Positions 22,756-35,900 of a stretch of 64,000 bases of DNA are shown piece by piece; the first letter of the stretch is position 1, and every line of letters starts with the position of its first letter. Source of the DNA: Microstegium vimineum (taxonomy: Eukaryota; Streptophyta; Magnoliopsida; Poales; Poaceae); NCBI GenBank assembly GCA_022036555.1, contig CM039139.1:10056262-10120261 (forward strand). The letters are read 5' to 3'. Below the pieces are notes generated by a model. The model was not told where the DNA came from. It saw only the letters and a list, made by a program, of their open reading frames with translations, and ran no database searches. Made by a program: the position numbers and the translations under genes.

Positions 22756-24778
22756 TACATATATGTCACACTCAACAAAATAAAACAAAAAATCATTTAG
22801 AACTTTGTCCACCAAATATGCATGAATGATCCTTTATGTAAAATGATTTTGATGGATATGTCATGAAAGCAGCTTCATACACAAAGTTACTTGTACAACT
22901 TCATACTCTACAAAGATAATAAACTGTTTTCTAAGAGTTACATACTCAAGTTGTTAACGGTACAATATACTATGTTATCAATAATATATTGGAATTCCTA
23001 TTGGTTTGTAGTAAATAATGTATTGACGGTGATTTGCATTTACATTAGATATGTCTGAATTATACTTGAAACAACTTTAGCCACAAGGGAACTATTTAAA
23101 TCATATAGCTAGTTTCTTGTAGTGGTATTTTGTTAAATTTTATTTTGTATAATTTTGAACACTAAAAATAATACTTGTTAGTAATTTGATAAATTTACTA
23201 AACCACACTCTAAATTGTTTCATTATTTCATTATTTGGTGGATACAATGATGTGGGGGTAATTTTTTTATCTAAACACTATATGTCCACTAAAATAACAT
23301 ATCTTGATGGTTAGGAGAGATATAGCCTTAATAAACTTGTGTTTGACCTTGAATTGATACGAGTATCTCCAAGTACGTATCCCAATATTCCAAAATCAAA
23401 GCTTAGTCAAATCTTGTAATCAAATAAATGACTAGTGTCAAACGAGTTATTATTTGACCATATATCATGAATTATCAAACAATAATCTTTCTTGGTGCCC
23501 AGTGTCTGATCTCACGATTACAGGATTGAGCACCATTTGATGATACAATTGCAATGCATTGATCTTCTTACTCTCACTAGCCATATACTTTTGCACTTAC
23601 CCCATTGCCACATGCGGTGTAGAATCTTGCTTGGTAGCCTCTTAAATGACCCTCAGGATGTCATCATTGCATCCTGTACCTAACCCTCCCCCTTGACTAG
23701 CTAGCGATATCACTATAACCTCCATTCTTATCCCCGCACAACAAAGCATTTTTAGTAATGTCTATCCCTAACGACCTTCCATCCGATGAAACCCTTGCCC
23801 TGTGAAATCCAAACCTTATATCATCGATGATCCACTTGAATCATGGAGGGTGCTTCAATATGGTGGTGGAATATTTATGTGCTAATGCTGCTAGAACTAT
23901 TGAAAGGGCATCTACGCTCCCTATGTAGGTTTTGAATAAGTAATGGCAACTGATTTAGGAACTAATAAGTTTATGAGCATAATGATCTCATTGAAGAACA
24001 TAAAGGCCTTAGTGAGCCAAAAAAGAAACAAAAGTATCACTTGGACAACTTGATGGATTTGATAGTTATATTTTTCTAAAAATAAGTCTAGGTATGTCAA
24101 GTTGTTAAGAGAACGCATGCACAACAACCTAAATATATATCAGTTCTCAAAGTACATACTTTGGTGAATGATGAGAGACATGGAAACACCATGCAAGCAA
24201 TAGAAGTTTTAATTATTTGGCGGAAGTCATAAGTACCTACCAATTTTAGGTTGTCTGGAACTTTTGAAATGATTTCAAAGTGTGTTTTTCTTAGTGATCC
24301 CATGTGAACTTTGACCATCGAGACTCTAAACCTGAGTCAATCAAAAAAATTAGGTTGCACTATATATTTAGATATAATGGTACCATTTTGTTGTTTCGTT
24401 ACAAATGCTCCCTCTACCCTCCACTCTCCTCCCACCGACCCACCCCAACTACCACAAGGTTGCAATGCTCCAACACAGGAATGCCTCCCCTCTCGCCCCA
24501 AGCAATCCCTTTCTTTTTTAGCATAAGTAATCCCTTTCTCTTCAACTCTAATTTGGCCTAGTGTTTTAGAAGACAATTGACATGGGTTGTAATATTGGAA
24601 GCATGATTGCTTGTGAGCTTGATTTCCATCTTTGAGAACTTGAATTCAATGTCAAGCAAGTCTCTGTTATGCTCATGGCTCTTGGTGTTTTGGCCTCACA
24701 TCTAGATGTCATATGGGAGCACCTAAGGTTACGACGACATTTTTTATAGATTCACCTCGGCTCCACAAGCTTGGCGTC
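22756..24778. other. AT-rich intergenic DNA, no gene seen
   Basis: No frame longer than about 85 codons, no recognisable domain and no clear element ends. Probably ancient decayed transposon sequence. Confidence 0.5.
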
Positions 24779-24783
24779 GGTGT

Positions 24784-26397
24784 TGAAAGGATCAAGATGC
24801 CCAAGAGGGGGGGTGAATTGGGCTCTTTTTAATTTCTAAACAAGAATTAAACCTATAAAGATCCAATTAACCCACCAGTGCCTACCGCTTGTGTGTCTTA
24901 ACTAGAAAGCGGTAGCAAGTCGATAGAAAGCAAAAACTTCCTACACAATTCTAGTATGAATTGAAAGATAAATGCGGAAAGTAATGCGGTAAGAAAGAGC
25001 TAGGGAAAGAGATGCTTGACACGGCGATGTTTTGCCGAGGTATCGAGGAGTCGACACTCCCCCCTAGTCCTCGTTGGAGCACCTCGCAAGGTATAACTCC
25101 CCCTCAATCCCGCGCAAGGGATGAGTGCTCTCTACGGCCTGATTCTTTGCCACTCCGGCTCGGTGAATCGCCCACAACCGATCACAACGTCGATGAAGAA
25201 GGGCCGCCGACAATCCTCCGGCGATCACCTTCCTCCAAGCACCACCGGACCGTCTAGGTGATGTCGATCACCAAGAGTAACAAGCTTCGATCTTCACTTG
25301 ACTCACTCAAGCTTCACAACTAAAGGATGCACACTTGAACTCTTGGATGAACTAGAGGAGAGGATGGATGAAATCGTGAATCACTCTCTCACTCTAGGGC
25401 TCTTGCTCTCTTCCCAACCTTCTCAACAAACTCAGCAACTCAAATGAGCAAAGGCCAGGTGGGAGAGAAGTGTGAGAAGCTATAAATAGCCCCTCAGAAA
25501 ACTAGCTCGGGCTGGCAATTTAAGTTAGCGACGGATGCTCCGTCGACTAGGCGACGGACGCTCCGTCGACTAGGCGACGGACGCTCCGTCGCATGCCCCA
25601 ACGGCTAGTTCTGCACAAAGTTTGGGCGACGGACGCTCCGACGCCCTGCCCAATGGCTAACTCTGACACGATCTCCCAGCGACGGACACTCCGTCACAGG
25701 GGCGACGGACGCTCATCCCAGCGTCCGACGCTACACTCTGGCTTGGGCTGAAAAACACCCTCACTAGAAGGTCGACGGACGCTCTCCAAGCATCCAACGC
25801 CTGACCGACGGACAGCGTCCGTCGGCCCCTGAAGAACTTAGCCAGAAAACACGGCCACTGGAAGGTTGACGGACGCTGTGGACTCAACCACCCAGCGTCC
25901 GACGCCTTGGTCCGACGCGACGGACAGCGTCCGACGCCTCCGTCAGGAGCGTCCGTCGCCTAGAAAACAGTCCTCTCAACTTCGTTTTTCGTCGCGATGA
26001 ATATGGAAGTTGTTCTAGGCTATCTTACGGTCACCATAGGCTGGCTTAGAGCTAAGGAAGTCAAGTGTGCACCACACCTAAGTCATGAAGCTTTCCTAAG
26101 TCAAGCTACTAGTCTGAACCCCTCTTAATAGTACGGTCAAAGATCAAATAAAAGCCCTATCTATTTCTAAGTGCCCTTCATCACCTTATGGCACTTAGCC
26201 TATTATTCTAGGGTCTTCATCATGTATCCTTGAACTCCGAAACGATATCCATCTTGAGGGCTAAGTGATGACCATTAATGCCCATTCGTATTGATCACTA
26301 TGGCTAAGCTACACATAGCCTCTGCAAAACACACGTTAGCCATACTAATCGCTAATTTTCGTTAATCACCGAAACCAACTAAGGCCATGATTCTTCA
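24784..26397 (+). repeat. Copia-type solo LTR with 5-bp target duplication
   Basis: The 1614-bp LTR starts TGAAAGGATCAAG and ends ATGATTCTTCA (imperfect inverted ends, TG...CA). GGTGT flanks it at 24779-24783 and 26398-26402. The opening GGATCAAGATGCCCAAGAGG with GTGAATTGGG is a well-known LTR start in grass Copia elements. A TATA box TATAAATAG is at 25481. No internal coding region is present, so it is a recombination product between two LTRs. Confidence 0.85.
25529..25960. repeat. Reiterated near-palindrome CGACGGACGCTCCGTCG inside the solo LTR
   Basis: Three close copies with 23-bp period lie at 25529-25545, 25552-25568 and 25575-25591; each has 7-bp perfect arms CGACGGA/TCCGTCG around CGC or TGC. 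Scattered variants (GACGGACGCT, CAGCGTCCGACGC) continue to about 25960, downstream of the LTR TATA box and hence inside the predicted transcript. Confidence 0.75.
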
Positions 26398-26399
26398 GG

Positions 26400-27690
26400 T
26401 GTCTAAAATGGCGGGGTCTAGACGGCCAACGAGTAAATTTCTAAGCGTGTCGGAGTTCGGATGGTTGCGCTTGGAGAACACAGAGGTTTATACTGGTTCA
26501 GGCACGAACGCCCTACGTCCAGTGTGTTGTGGGTCATATTACCGAGTGCGGAGAGCTCATAGAGGGGAGCTACAAGCTTTGGTGAGAGAGGGAAGCGCCT
26601 TCCCAGGTCTCGTGCGTACGAGGTTCTTGGTTCTGGTGGGTGCTCACGTGTGTGCGAGTTTGAGTATGTCTGAATGAATGTCGGAATGTCAAGAGAGCTA
26701 GATTGGGGGTCCATTCCCTCCCTTTATACGTAGGGAGAGATGGAGGAGTACAGTAGAGAGAGGGGGAGTGATCATGGGCCCGACTTGGGCTGCTGCCGAG
26801 GGAAAGCTTCGTCTTCATCCTGTCTTCCTTCCTGAAGAAGATTGCGCCAGTAGACATATGTCCGAGTCCTGTTCGTCCTTGTTGTGCTATAGCCATGAAC
26901 CTTGTGACCGGGAACCCTGATGTCCCCTTTTTTGGGCATGGGCGGAGGCTGTCGCACAGGACCAGGCACCCCCGCGTTCCGTCGCATAGGGCTGATGACG
27001 CCTTAATCCCTGTTGAAGTGTCCATCGGAGACATGGCGTGGATGTAACGTGTAGAAGTTGTCGGTTAAGCAGCACATGACCTTGTACCGCAGGATGAACA
27101 GGGGTCGGCATGGCGACTCATGCCTTAAGCCCCATGCCTCAGGACGAAGGAGACTGTGGACCTTTTGACTATATGGGCTAGGACACCCTAGGCTGTGGAT
27201 GGAGATGAGATCTCAGAGGGCGAGGGATGTCACGGATGACGTTTGCTGGGCTCGGACGGGGCGGAAGAGCCCCCGAGGGTAGATGACGTCACGGGTGATG
27301 TCACCTAGGCTCGGGCGAGGCGGAAGAGCCCCCGAAGGTCGATGACGTCTCGGATGACGCCACCTTGGCTCGAGCGACGCGGAAGAGCCCCCGAGGGTCG
27401 ATGACGTCTCGGATGACGCCACCTTGGCTCGGGCGAGGCGGAAGAGCCCCCGAGGGTCGATGACGTCACGGATGACGCCACCTTGGCTCGGGCGAGGTGG
27501 AAGAGCCCCCGAGGGTCGATGTCGTCTCGGATGACATCACCTTGGCTCGGGCGAGGCGGAGGAGCCCCCGAGGGTTGATGACGTCTCGGATGACGCCACC
27601 CTGGCTCGGGCGAGGCGTAGGAGCCCCTGATGGTGATTTTGTTTTTGTGAAGTCTGGTAAATTGGATACCCTATTTCTAGGTATCCGACA
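26400..27690 (-). repeat. Gypsy-type LTR in minus orientation, interrupted at its end by the solo LTR
   Basis: Read on the minus strand it starts TGTCGGATACCTAG (27690) and ends TTTTAGACA (26400), so both ends have TGTC/GACA. It contains a TATAAAGG element near 26732 and the U5-like phrases CTGGACGTAGGG and CTGAACCAGTATAAACC typical of grass gypsy LTRs. No internal region is next to it and the outer flanks (24776-24780 and 27691-27695) do not match, so it may be a solo LTR with decayed duplication or a fragment. Confidence 0.65.
27229..27641. repeat. 59-bp tandem array, seven units
   Basis: The core GCGGAAGAGC (or one-base variants) starts at 27261, 27320, 27379, 27438, 27497, 27556 and 27615: seven units with exactly 59-bp period and no indels. 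Each unit contains GGCTCGGGCGAGG, GAGCCCCCGAGGGTCGATGA and CGTCTCGGATGACG. It lies in the U3 part of the minus-strand LTR, upstream of its TATA box. Confidence 0.9.
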
Positions 27691-29040
27691 CTTGAACTTT
27701 GTGATTGTTTGGTGAGGCAAATGTTTGAGAACTAGCATGGCATTCGAACTTGGGAGGACAAATCTTATTCCTTCTTGTTTACTCTCATGTTGTCTTGGCA
27801 TTGTTCTTAGACTTGTTAAATTTTGGGTGAACTAGCCTAATTTCATGAGTTTGTGGAAGCATATGTACTATATGGAAAGGTCTTTAAATATCTTTTTGAG
27901 TACCTATGGTAACAAGTAGATTAAAATAAAACTACATTTTTAGCTTGTATGCAAAGAAATGCCTATTCACCACCTTAGTCTTGTTGGGCCATCCAAAGAG
28001 CGTTAGCTTTCTATTTATGTATTAGATTAGAGGAGCTAAGCCTTTGATTTGTTGAGAGATGGGTGTGTGGTTCTAGCTTCCAAGATATGCACTAGTGTTT
28101 CAACTTGAAGTGAGAGCTTACAATTAAATGATTAATTTTAATATGATATAACTTTTTAATCTAAACATTCTAGAACACAACCTACATAATTTACTTTAAC
28201 ATATTATTAATATAATTTAAAATGAATTGTCAATGTCATTAGCATGTGATTTGTTAAGGTATATTTAGGATTGCTCAACTATGTATTTATTACTCATTCA
28301 TAAATATACACTTGGTATGTATGGTGGAAAATATAATGTTTGTTTAATTTAACCTTATTATTATTATTATTATATATTAACCGTTGTAGAAGTTGGTAGC
28401 TATAAACATATATAGCTACACTTTATAGTTATTTATTTCTTTATAATAGTGGATATTGTAATTTAGAAATAATTTGAAGATTATTTTTATTTTATTTTTT
28501 AGCGATTAAGGTCTCAGGTTGGTAATTTAGATACAAATTCAAATGTTTATTAAATTAGCTATTACAATTTATAATGATAGATGCAGGTAATTAAGTAAAA
28601 TCTTTCATAGGTGTACATATTATCTAATATAATTTATAATGATAGATATAGGTAATTAAGTTAAATATTTCATAGTTGTAGAGGTAAATGTGGATGATTT
28701 CGATGCAAATTTAAATTGTGTATTAGATGCAAGTTTATGATTAATTTGTGTTATTTATACTGTGTTAGTGGTTTTGGATCTATCTATTTTCTTAAAGGAA
28801 CGCACTGTGGAATGAGGATTGATGTAGTATTAGGAAGATATGGTTTCTTTTATACAATCAAAGAACAATGGTGGGTTTTATTTGAATACTGTTCATGAAG
28901 ATAGTAAATGGTACATTGTCATTCGCAGAAAAAAAAAGTACATAGTCAGCCACCTATCGTACAGCGTTTATTTAAGCTACACCATTAACACCATTTGTTG
29001 TTTTTAATATATAATAAATCAAAATAGTTTGACTCCAAAG
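27691..29040. other. AT-rich intergenic DNA, no gene seen
   Basis: No coding signal. An (ATT)n tract lies at about 28357-28375 and a ~60-bp imperfect duplication (TTTATAATGATAGATGCAGG then TAATTAAG; second copy near 28631) at about 28566-28680. Confidence 0.5.
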
Positions 29041-31872
29041 TATATCTAAAAGCTGATATATTTAGATGGAAGGTGTATCTTTCTGTTTTCCCGATTCGTT
29101 GCTTGCAAGTATCACAGTTCACGTACAAGAAGAAAAGACCAGCGTTTTTGTTGCACAAGTCCCATCTAGCACCCCGGCCACGTCAGATAAAAAAGCGGCG
29201 ACGCGTGTCGGCCCAGCACGCCGCCATTGGTTCCTTTCTTTCCCTACGCTTATCCGCCCTATCCCTCCGTTCCGTCTTCGCCCGGCGGCCCGTTCACTTT
29301 TGTCCGGAAAATCCATTCGTTTAGTTTTCGTGGTCCTCGTTATCTCCCACGCAGAGAAGACGGGATAATATTAACAACGAGAAACATTTTCGTTGCTGCT
29401 TTTAATTTTTTGTTTTCGTCGCTCCTCGCCGTCCTCGGTATCGTCATCCGCTCCGAGCCTCCGACTACGATCATCATCACAGAAGAAGAAGAACAAGGGG
29501 GGAAATGAAATAAAGAGAAAAAGAGCACGAAACCGAAAGACAGCGATGGCTCAGTCCCTGTTTCTATGTGCGTTTTTTCGGGCGTCACCGGCGTCAGCCG
29601 CGCCGGCGGCGTGGCGGGCGCGCCGGCCACACGATCGGGGCGACGCCGACGGGGGCTGACGGCGCGGTGGTGCGCGGGCGTCGCGATAGATAAGGATGGG
29701 GTTCCCGGGGTTGCGTTTGTGGTGGTGGTAGTGGGGGCTTCCCGGCGGTCCGCGGGGCCCGCGACGGAGGGAAAAGGGAATCTGCCAGGCGTGGGTCCCG
29801 TGGGTCAGGAGACGGTGGGCGCGTGGAGCCGGAGCGGGGACGGACGACTGACGGCGAGGCAGCAACAGGCAACTGCCCCGCGTCCGTATCCTTGTGCGGT
29901 TCGCGCTGCAAGTTTTCGGGGGCAGGGGGCGGCCGCAGCACACAGGGGAAGGGAGGGGAGGGGGAGGTTGTCACGTCGTGTCGGGCCCTGGATGGATGTG
30001 AGAGTCCCTCTGAGACGTGGGGCCGGACAGCACGTGGGAGGACAGGTAGGATGTACGGGTCCGGGGGCGATGCGTGTCGCCGTGGCTGGTGGAACCGTAT
30101 CGCGAGCGGAATCTTGTGGAGGAATAGAAAACGGGGGCACGGTGCTGATCGGGTGTTCGTTGCAACCAAGTAAGGTCGCATGAACAGGATCAGGGTGATT
30201 ATGTAGTGGTGGTAGTAGTAGTATTTATATGATGCTTCAAATCTACAGTGATCCCGACGATTATTTTTAATAATGACAGAGAAATGTAAATACGACGACG
30301 CCTCCTCTCACAGCGTAGCCAGCAAACGTGCGCCTTGTTGTGAATCAAAAGACGTGGCAACATGCAGGACATGCGGTGCGCCGTAGGAGTAACGACGAAC
30401 GTGGGTGGGGGCGGGGGCATGACCGTCTGCATCTGGTTCCATCCATCCTGGTCCTGTGGATGCGCTCGCCGATCCGATTGGCTACCGCGCACGTCTCCCA
30501 CCTTTCTTGGGTACTGCCATGAACGACGCCAATCATGAGTGCTCAACTCAGCCTACCATTTTAGTTGTACTACTGCATGATGCATGCATGCATTCACGCA
30601 CGCACAGCAGAGCGAAGGGACCCGGCCATCCAGTGACATTCCTGAGAAAACATGCACGTACCGGTACTGACATGCCTTTCTTCCCCGCAGCCGCAGGATG
30701 CATTTGGCATTTGCATTCGTTGGAGATTGGCATGGAGGTGGGGCCTGGGTGGCAGAGGCCCTCCCGTCCCGTCCCGTCACGTCCAATGCACGCACGGTGA
30801 GGCCATCAAGTCCGTTCGATTCATCTGCCTTCACGCTGCACACGTCGCGGACTCGCGGTGGGCCAGGACGGATATCAGCAACGTGCGTCACGCAATCCTG
30901 CGCAGTGGGCGTGCCAAGGAAAGAAAGCGAGGTCGCGCGCGGCCCCACCACCGGCTCTCAGCTCTTTGTATTGCGTACTCCTGCTTGCTTGCACCGACAA
31001 ATGTCCCGTACCGTACAAAACAACTCAAGCGGAGTAGTAGTAGTAGAGTTTTGAACCAAAATTCGATACAGGGGATCCCGTGGTATTGTGTGAAATCAAA
31101 TCACCTCTGTGGTCCTAATAATCTCGAGACACAAACATTTCCACGCTACGTTTCTGTAATGTCACAAAATGCGCCATTAGATCGGTCTGATCGTTTGTTT
31201 GTTTCGATGTGGATTCATCGTGTACGCCGTAGGCAGTAGGAGATGCTAACACAAAAACGGAAAAGGAAAACAGAAAGAATGATGGAGGCGCTAGCTGCAG
31301 CTCTTGCTTGCACGTAAAGCGCGCGGAGAGGCGTCCCAGGGATTTGAGTTTTTTTTCCCCCGACGAAGAGAGCATAGCAAAAGGCAAAGGACTAGTACAG
31401 GAGGAGATGCCAAGCGTTCCTAGAAAGGGACGGTCCCGTTTGCTTTAGATTTCTGTTATTATACCAGTACCACCATTTTTGATCGCCATGCCAATGATAC
31501 CTATCGTTGTTGGAACGTTTCGTCGTCGTCCTTCCCTTTTGTTTCGACCATGCATCATATCCAACCATCCAAAAAGCTGCCTATCCAGCGGCCTGAAAAT
31601 AAAGTACAACAGCCTTGCTTTAGAAATACGTACTAGTAATGATATCTATTATCCTCTTACCTCATTTCGAACGGAAACCGGATCAATGCTACAAGATACG
31701 GTTTAGTTTCCTTTATATGAATTTAGATACATTTTCCGGCGGGGTGCAAACGCGCGCTAATCAAGCGAAGGTTGCATTGGATTGAACAAGCACCATCTTT
31801 ATAATTTTTTATTTTATCCATGTTGAAAGAAATTTCAGCAGGCACGGACCGGCTTGAAGTTGAAGTTACCTA
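29041..31872. other. GC-rich intergenic stretch, no identifiable gene
   Basis: 29150-30180 is CpG-rich with long open frames on both strands (up to 205 codons) that show arginine/proline/serine-rich low complexity and no known domain; these look like composition artefacts. It could include a promoter or a non-coding RNA, but nothing decisive is visible. Confidence 0.4.
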
Positions 31873-32125
31873 GGGTGTGTTTAGTTCCCCCAACTTTCCA
31901 TCACATCGAATTTCTATTTCTCGTTACATCAAAATACCGGCACATATATGGAGTACTAAATATAGATGAAATAAAAAAACTAATTGCACAGTTTTGTTGT
32001 TCTTTGCGAGACGCCTAATTAATCAATGTTTGGACACTTATTATCAAATAAAAACAAGATTGCTACAGTGTGACGTGACAAGTGCAAAAAAAAAATTTCA
32101 CCCCATTTTGAGGATCTAAACACTC
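31873..32125. mobile_element. MITE with GGGTGTGTTTAG termini
   Basis: Starts GGGTGTGTTTAGTTCC and ends GGATCTAAACACTC, an imperfect inverted repeat; the body has ACTAATTGCACAGTTTTG and a GCGAGACG...TTAATCAATG block seen in a very common grass MITE group. Target duplication is not clear. Confidence 0.55.
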
Positions 32126-32713
32126 TTTGCTAAACCATTGTTCACACAGGCCGGGTCAAATCTCGCGCTTTTCCCTTTACCCTGCTGTCACGGAACTCTT
32201 ATTCAGATCGCCAAGACGCATTCACCCCTTTGGTTTCAGCTAGGCCCAGCCGTCAGCGACTCGTCGGCACCATGCAGCCGGCTAGGCGCAGGGAACGTGG
32301 GGGGAGACGACCACGGGACGGAAGGCTTGCTTGACGTGTAAGGCGGGCAACGTAGCAGGACTGCAGGAGCCAGGAGCAAGCACCCGGCGCGCGGGCTCTC
32401 GGATTCGAACGGGGGGAGCGCGTGCCGGCCGCGCGCAACTTGCGGCCGCAGGCAGTGCTGCACTGCGCTGCACTTCTTGTACCCTGTTTGGTTCGTCAGT
32501 TGTGTTTTTGCCCGTGGATCCCTCGTCGCTCCGCCGGCCTTACCAAACTGGGAGGCAACCTTTTAGGCTGGCCATGTGCCCCTTCATTACTACCGTGCAA
32601 TGTAGTTCGTCTCTTGCGTTGCGTGACATCCTTCGCCAACCCCATTAGCTAGCGGTTTCCCTTAAGCATTTCCCCAAGAGACCCAACGCGAAGTGAACTA
32701 CGCTTACGGGTTA
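32126..32713. other. Non-coding, GC-rich, no gene seen
   Basis: Several overlapping open frames under 110 codons on both strands, none with a recognisable domain. Confidence 0.4.
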
Positions 32714-32956
32714 GAGCAAGTATTATAGCAGGCTGTAAACCGACTAAATGTTGATGTAGAGGAGAGAAAGGAGGAGAGAGAAGGGAAGCGGGTTGTAAGC
32801 TTACAGCCAGTTTGGGCACAAGAACCAAGAAAATCTTTGAGATAGACGGGTGGGTCATGTATTAATGAAAGAGACCTCACCACTGTATGAGTGGGCTGGG
32901 AGAAGACTGTAACAAATCTTACCGCCGGCTTATGGGTTGTATCATAATACTTGCTC
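32714..32956. mobile_element. MITE with TTA target duplication
   Basis: A 243-bp element with termini GAGCAAGTATTATAGCAGGC and GTATCATAATACTTGCTC, inverted to each other, flanked by TTA on both sides (32711-32713 and 32957-32959). TTA/TAA duplications point to the PIF/Harbinger (Tourist) class. Confidence 0.7.
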
Positions 32957-35900
32957 TTAGTATACTCCTACTTGTGGGCCATATATATATATATATATAT
33001 ATGGGAACAGTAATGATGGACTCTATGAGTACGTACACGTATAGGGTTTACTTGATTGCAGTACTAGATAATTAGCTCATTGTTTTATACTAGCTGTACC
33101 ACTCTGTCATTATTACTGGTAGAGATAGAGATGAATAGTATAGTACGTATATGGCTGCTAGACTAGAAGGCGCGGTTAGTTGAACAAACATGCAGACCAC
33201 GCACGACCCCGCTCCGCTACGGAGGAGATGAAAACGCCCCATGCCTTCAAATCATTCCTAACCCTCCATCCCGGAAAGAGAATGAATACTACTGCATGCT
33301 GCTCTGTGCTGACACAAGAAGATGCTCCTCCGCCGATCCGATAACAACACAAGGGGAGAGGAGAGGGGAGGGAGGGAGATGGCCAGCTGCACTGCAACCG
33401 TCCCACATTCTCACCGGCCCAACCGCATCCAGACCTCATCCACAGACATTAAACAAACAAACCCGGGGAAAACGATAAAAATTCCTCCACGAGGCCAGGG
33501 CCCGGGGCAGGGACGGAGAAAACGAGAGCGCCCCGGAAAGGCGTCGGTTCGCGGGCGAAACCGGGCATTTCCACGCGCCGGAGCCCCGGAAAACGGCGAC
33601 TCCCACATCGGGAATGCGCCGAGGCTCCCTCCGTCCATGGCATGTCCGCGTCCTGGTGCGCCCAGAAGCTGGATCGAGTTGGTTAGCTGGCGCTTGGGTT
33701 GGGTTGGCGGCGGGCGACGCCACTGCCACTGCCGTGCCGCGCCGTAGTATCCATTCCAGTTCCAGGGATGCCTGAGCCGGCAGCGCTTGAAAGCACCGGG
33801 CCTAAATGCCCGATCACTGTCGACGCGTACTACATCTACATTACCAATTCTCCAGCTGCAGGGGCGCCTCTGGTTCCGAAAGTCTAGACCATGTATTCAA
33901 GTGTGCTCTAGGACCACCTTGCGTTGCGCTCCCCTCCCCTTGCTTCTGTGATTGGTTAACCTTCTCAAAGTGGACCTCTCAACATACTCCACTCCAAGCC
34001 CCCTTCTCTCTCTCTCTCTCTCTCCACATATCCGGTGGACAGTTGTAGAGAGAGAGAAGAGAAAAGACCTTGCTAATCAATCATGTTACCATGTGTGCTA
34101 ATAAATCTGAACCGAGCACATGTCCATCCACGTTAACACAAGAGCGACAGCACCAGATCCATGCCGAACAAAATTGCGCGTTAGGGCCTAAGGGAGGGAA
34201 ACTAAGCAAGGCCTCGCTCTCGCTCGCTAGCTCCATCCCACATGCAGCCTAGCTTGTGATGAGTATGTTTTTTTTTCTTTAATAACGTAATTGCGCCGAG
34301 TATGTTTCATCTAACCGCAATCATAGAACGCTTCAAAGAATAGGAAAGGTCACAGTCGCCTCAGATCTGTGCTGCACAATAACAGCAATAATAATGTCCA
34401 GCTTGGGCGAGCTCGTATTGACGGCCCATCTGTTGGCCGGGTGGTCAGAATCGGCTGGTGGTGGTTGCCAATCTTCGTCCCAAATTTTCTTTTCTAAAAA
34501 AAGGAAGATCAATGCTAGGCTCACTCTAAATAATGCAACAACCATATTGAAAATTATCTGTTCTATTCTATCTACTACCAGGACATTATAAAAAATCCAG
34601 ACCGTATGGTTCAAAACTCCAATGATGAAGTCTTGAAGCACATACTGTAGATAGCAGCAGCTTCGATCTAATTCTAACCCATCCATCGGAAATTCAGAGC
34701 ACTAAAACTAGCGGTTGCAGGGCAAATTACATGGGTGCTTTTATGGGAGGTGGGATGAGATCAGAGAGCAGAGCAACATCGGTACTCTACTGACCGCGGA
34801 TCCTATGGTACTGCCAGAAAGTATTAGTAACAAATTGGGCAATCATTAAGAGATTCCTCCCCTCTAATTAGGGCCCCATCCATGGGGAGGAGAAATGGAA
34901 TAATGAGGCGTGCATCGCATTGGTTGTCTACCCTGTGGAGAAGTAGCCGATGCCACTCTCACCAACTTCTCGACTAAGACAAGAGATGGGGGAAAGATGC
35001 ATTCTGCCCAATATTTTACTATTATATATACTAATGCTACTAGCCAATATTTGTTTTTTTTTTCTTTTGTACTAGTATAGTTTATTTCTCATAAATGTTT
35101 ATAGTGGCCGGAGATGAGCCATTGGATCATTGGGGTAGGAGGGTTCATGAGAGGGTTTAACAAGTGAAGATGGCTCACATGGCAGGTGTGAGCTCCAGTG
35201 GGCTCATCACATGCTTATCAAAAGGGGCTTGTTCTTGGTTGCTGGCTTGGGAGGAGGGGAGGATCTTGTCCCTGTGGGTGCATAATCTACTCTAACCTCT
35301 ACTTTTCCAATTTAAAATTTGCAAAAAAAAAACAATTAGAATGGTTAAGGTTTTAGTGTCGGTTTGGGTGAGTTCAGACGGTACTACTGTTTTTTTAGGG
35401 GGAAGATCAAGATGGTACTATAACAATTGTGTATACAAAACAAAACAAAAAACCATCGACTAAAATTGCTGCAAGATGTTTTTTTCTGCATCCTTCAGGA
35501 ACCACTGAATTTGTGGGGATTACTATTGAGAGTGACGTTCCATGCATCACCTCACTCTTAGCTTTTTGCTAACAGAGCAATGGAAGGAGACACAATAAGT
35601 TGACTTTTTAAGTGAACATCTCCAAAAATGGCTGATTCTTTTTTTAGGAAATACAGGACAGGATTATTTTATCAGTAATGGTGCCCTGTCACCTTGATCT
35701 GGATGTGATGCCTAGCTATCTCCTACCTAAGACCGCCCACCAGTGCCATTGTCGCAGAGAGATTAACAATGTGAGCTACCTAGCTGCCCTACCCCCAGCT
35801 AGCATGAATATACTTCCCAAATTCCTTGCTATCTTTTCAAAGTAGGATAGTACTACTGTGTAAACAAATCCCCACTTGGTAGATCAATATTTTTGTTGTT

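Noticed and set aside
27229..27641. Regular repeats with fixed period, CRISPR-like at first sight
   Set aside because: The whole 59-bp unit is repeated with no unique spacers, and the setting is a plant LTR.
29566..30183. 205-codon plus-strand frame and overlapping minus-strand frames
   Set aside because: All frames are open because the DNA is GC-rich; residues are low-complexity and no domain or splice context is present.
33995..34062. CT-tract/GA-tract foldback as a possible microRNA precursor
   Set aside because: The stem is only dinucleotide repeat and no known plant microRNA sequence is present.
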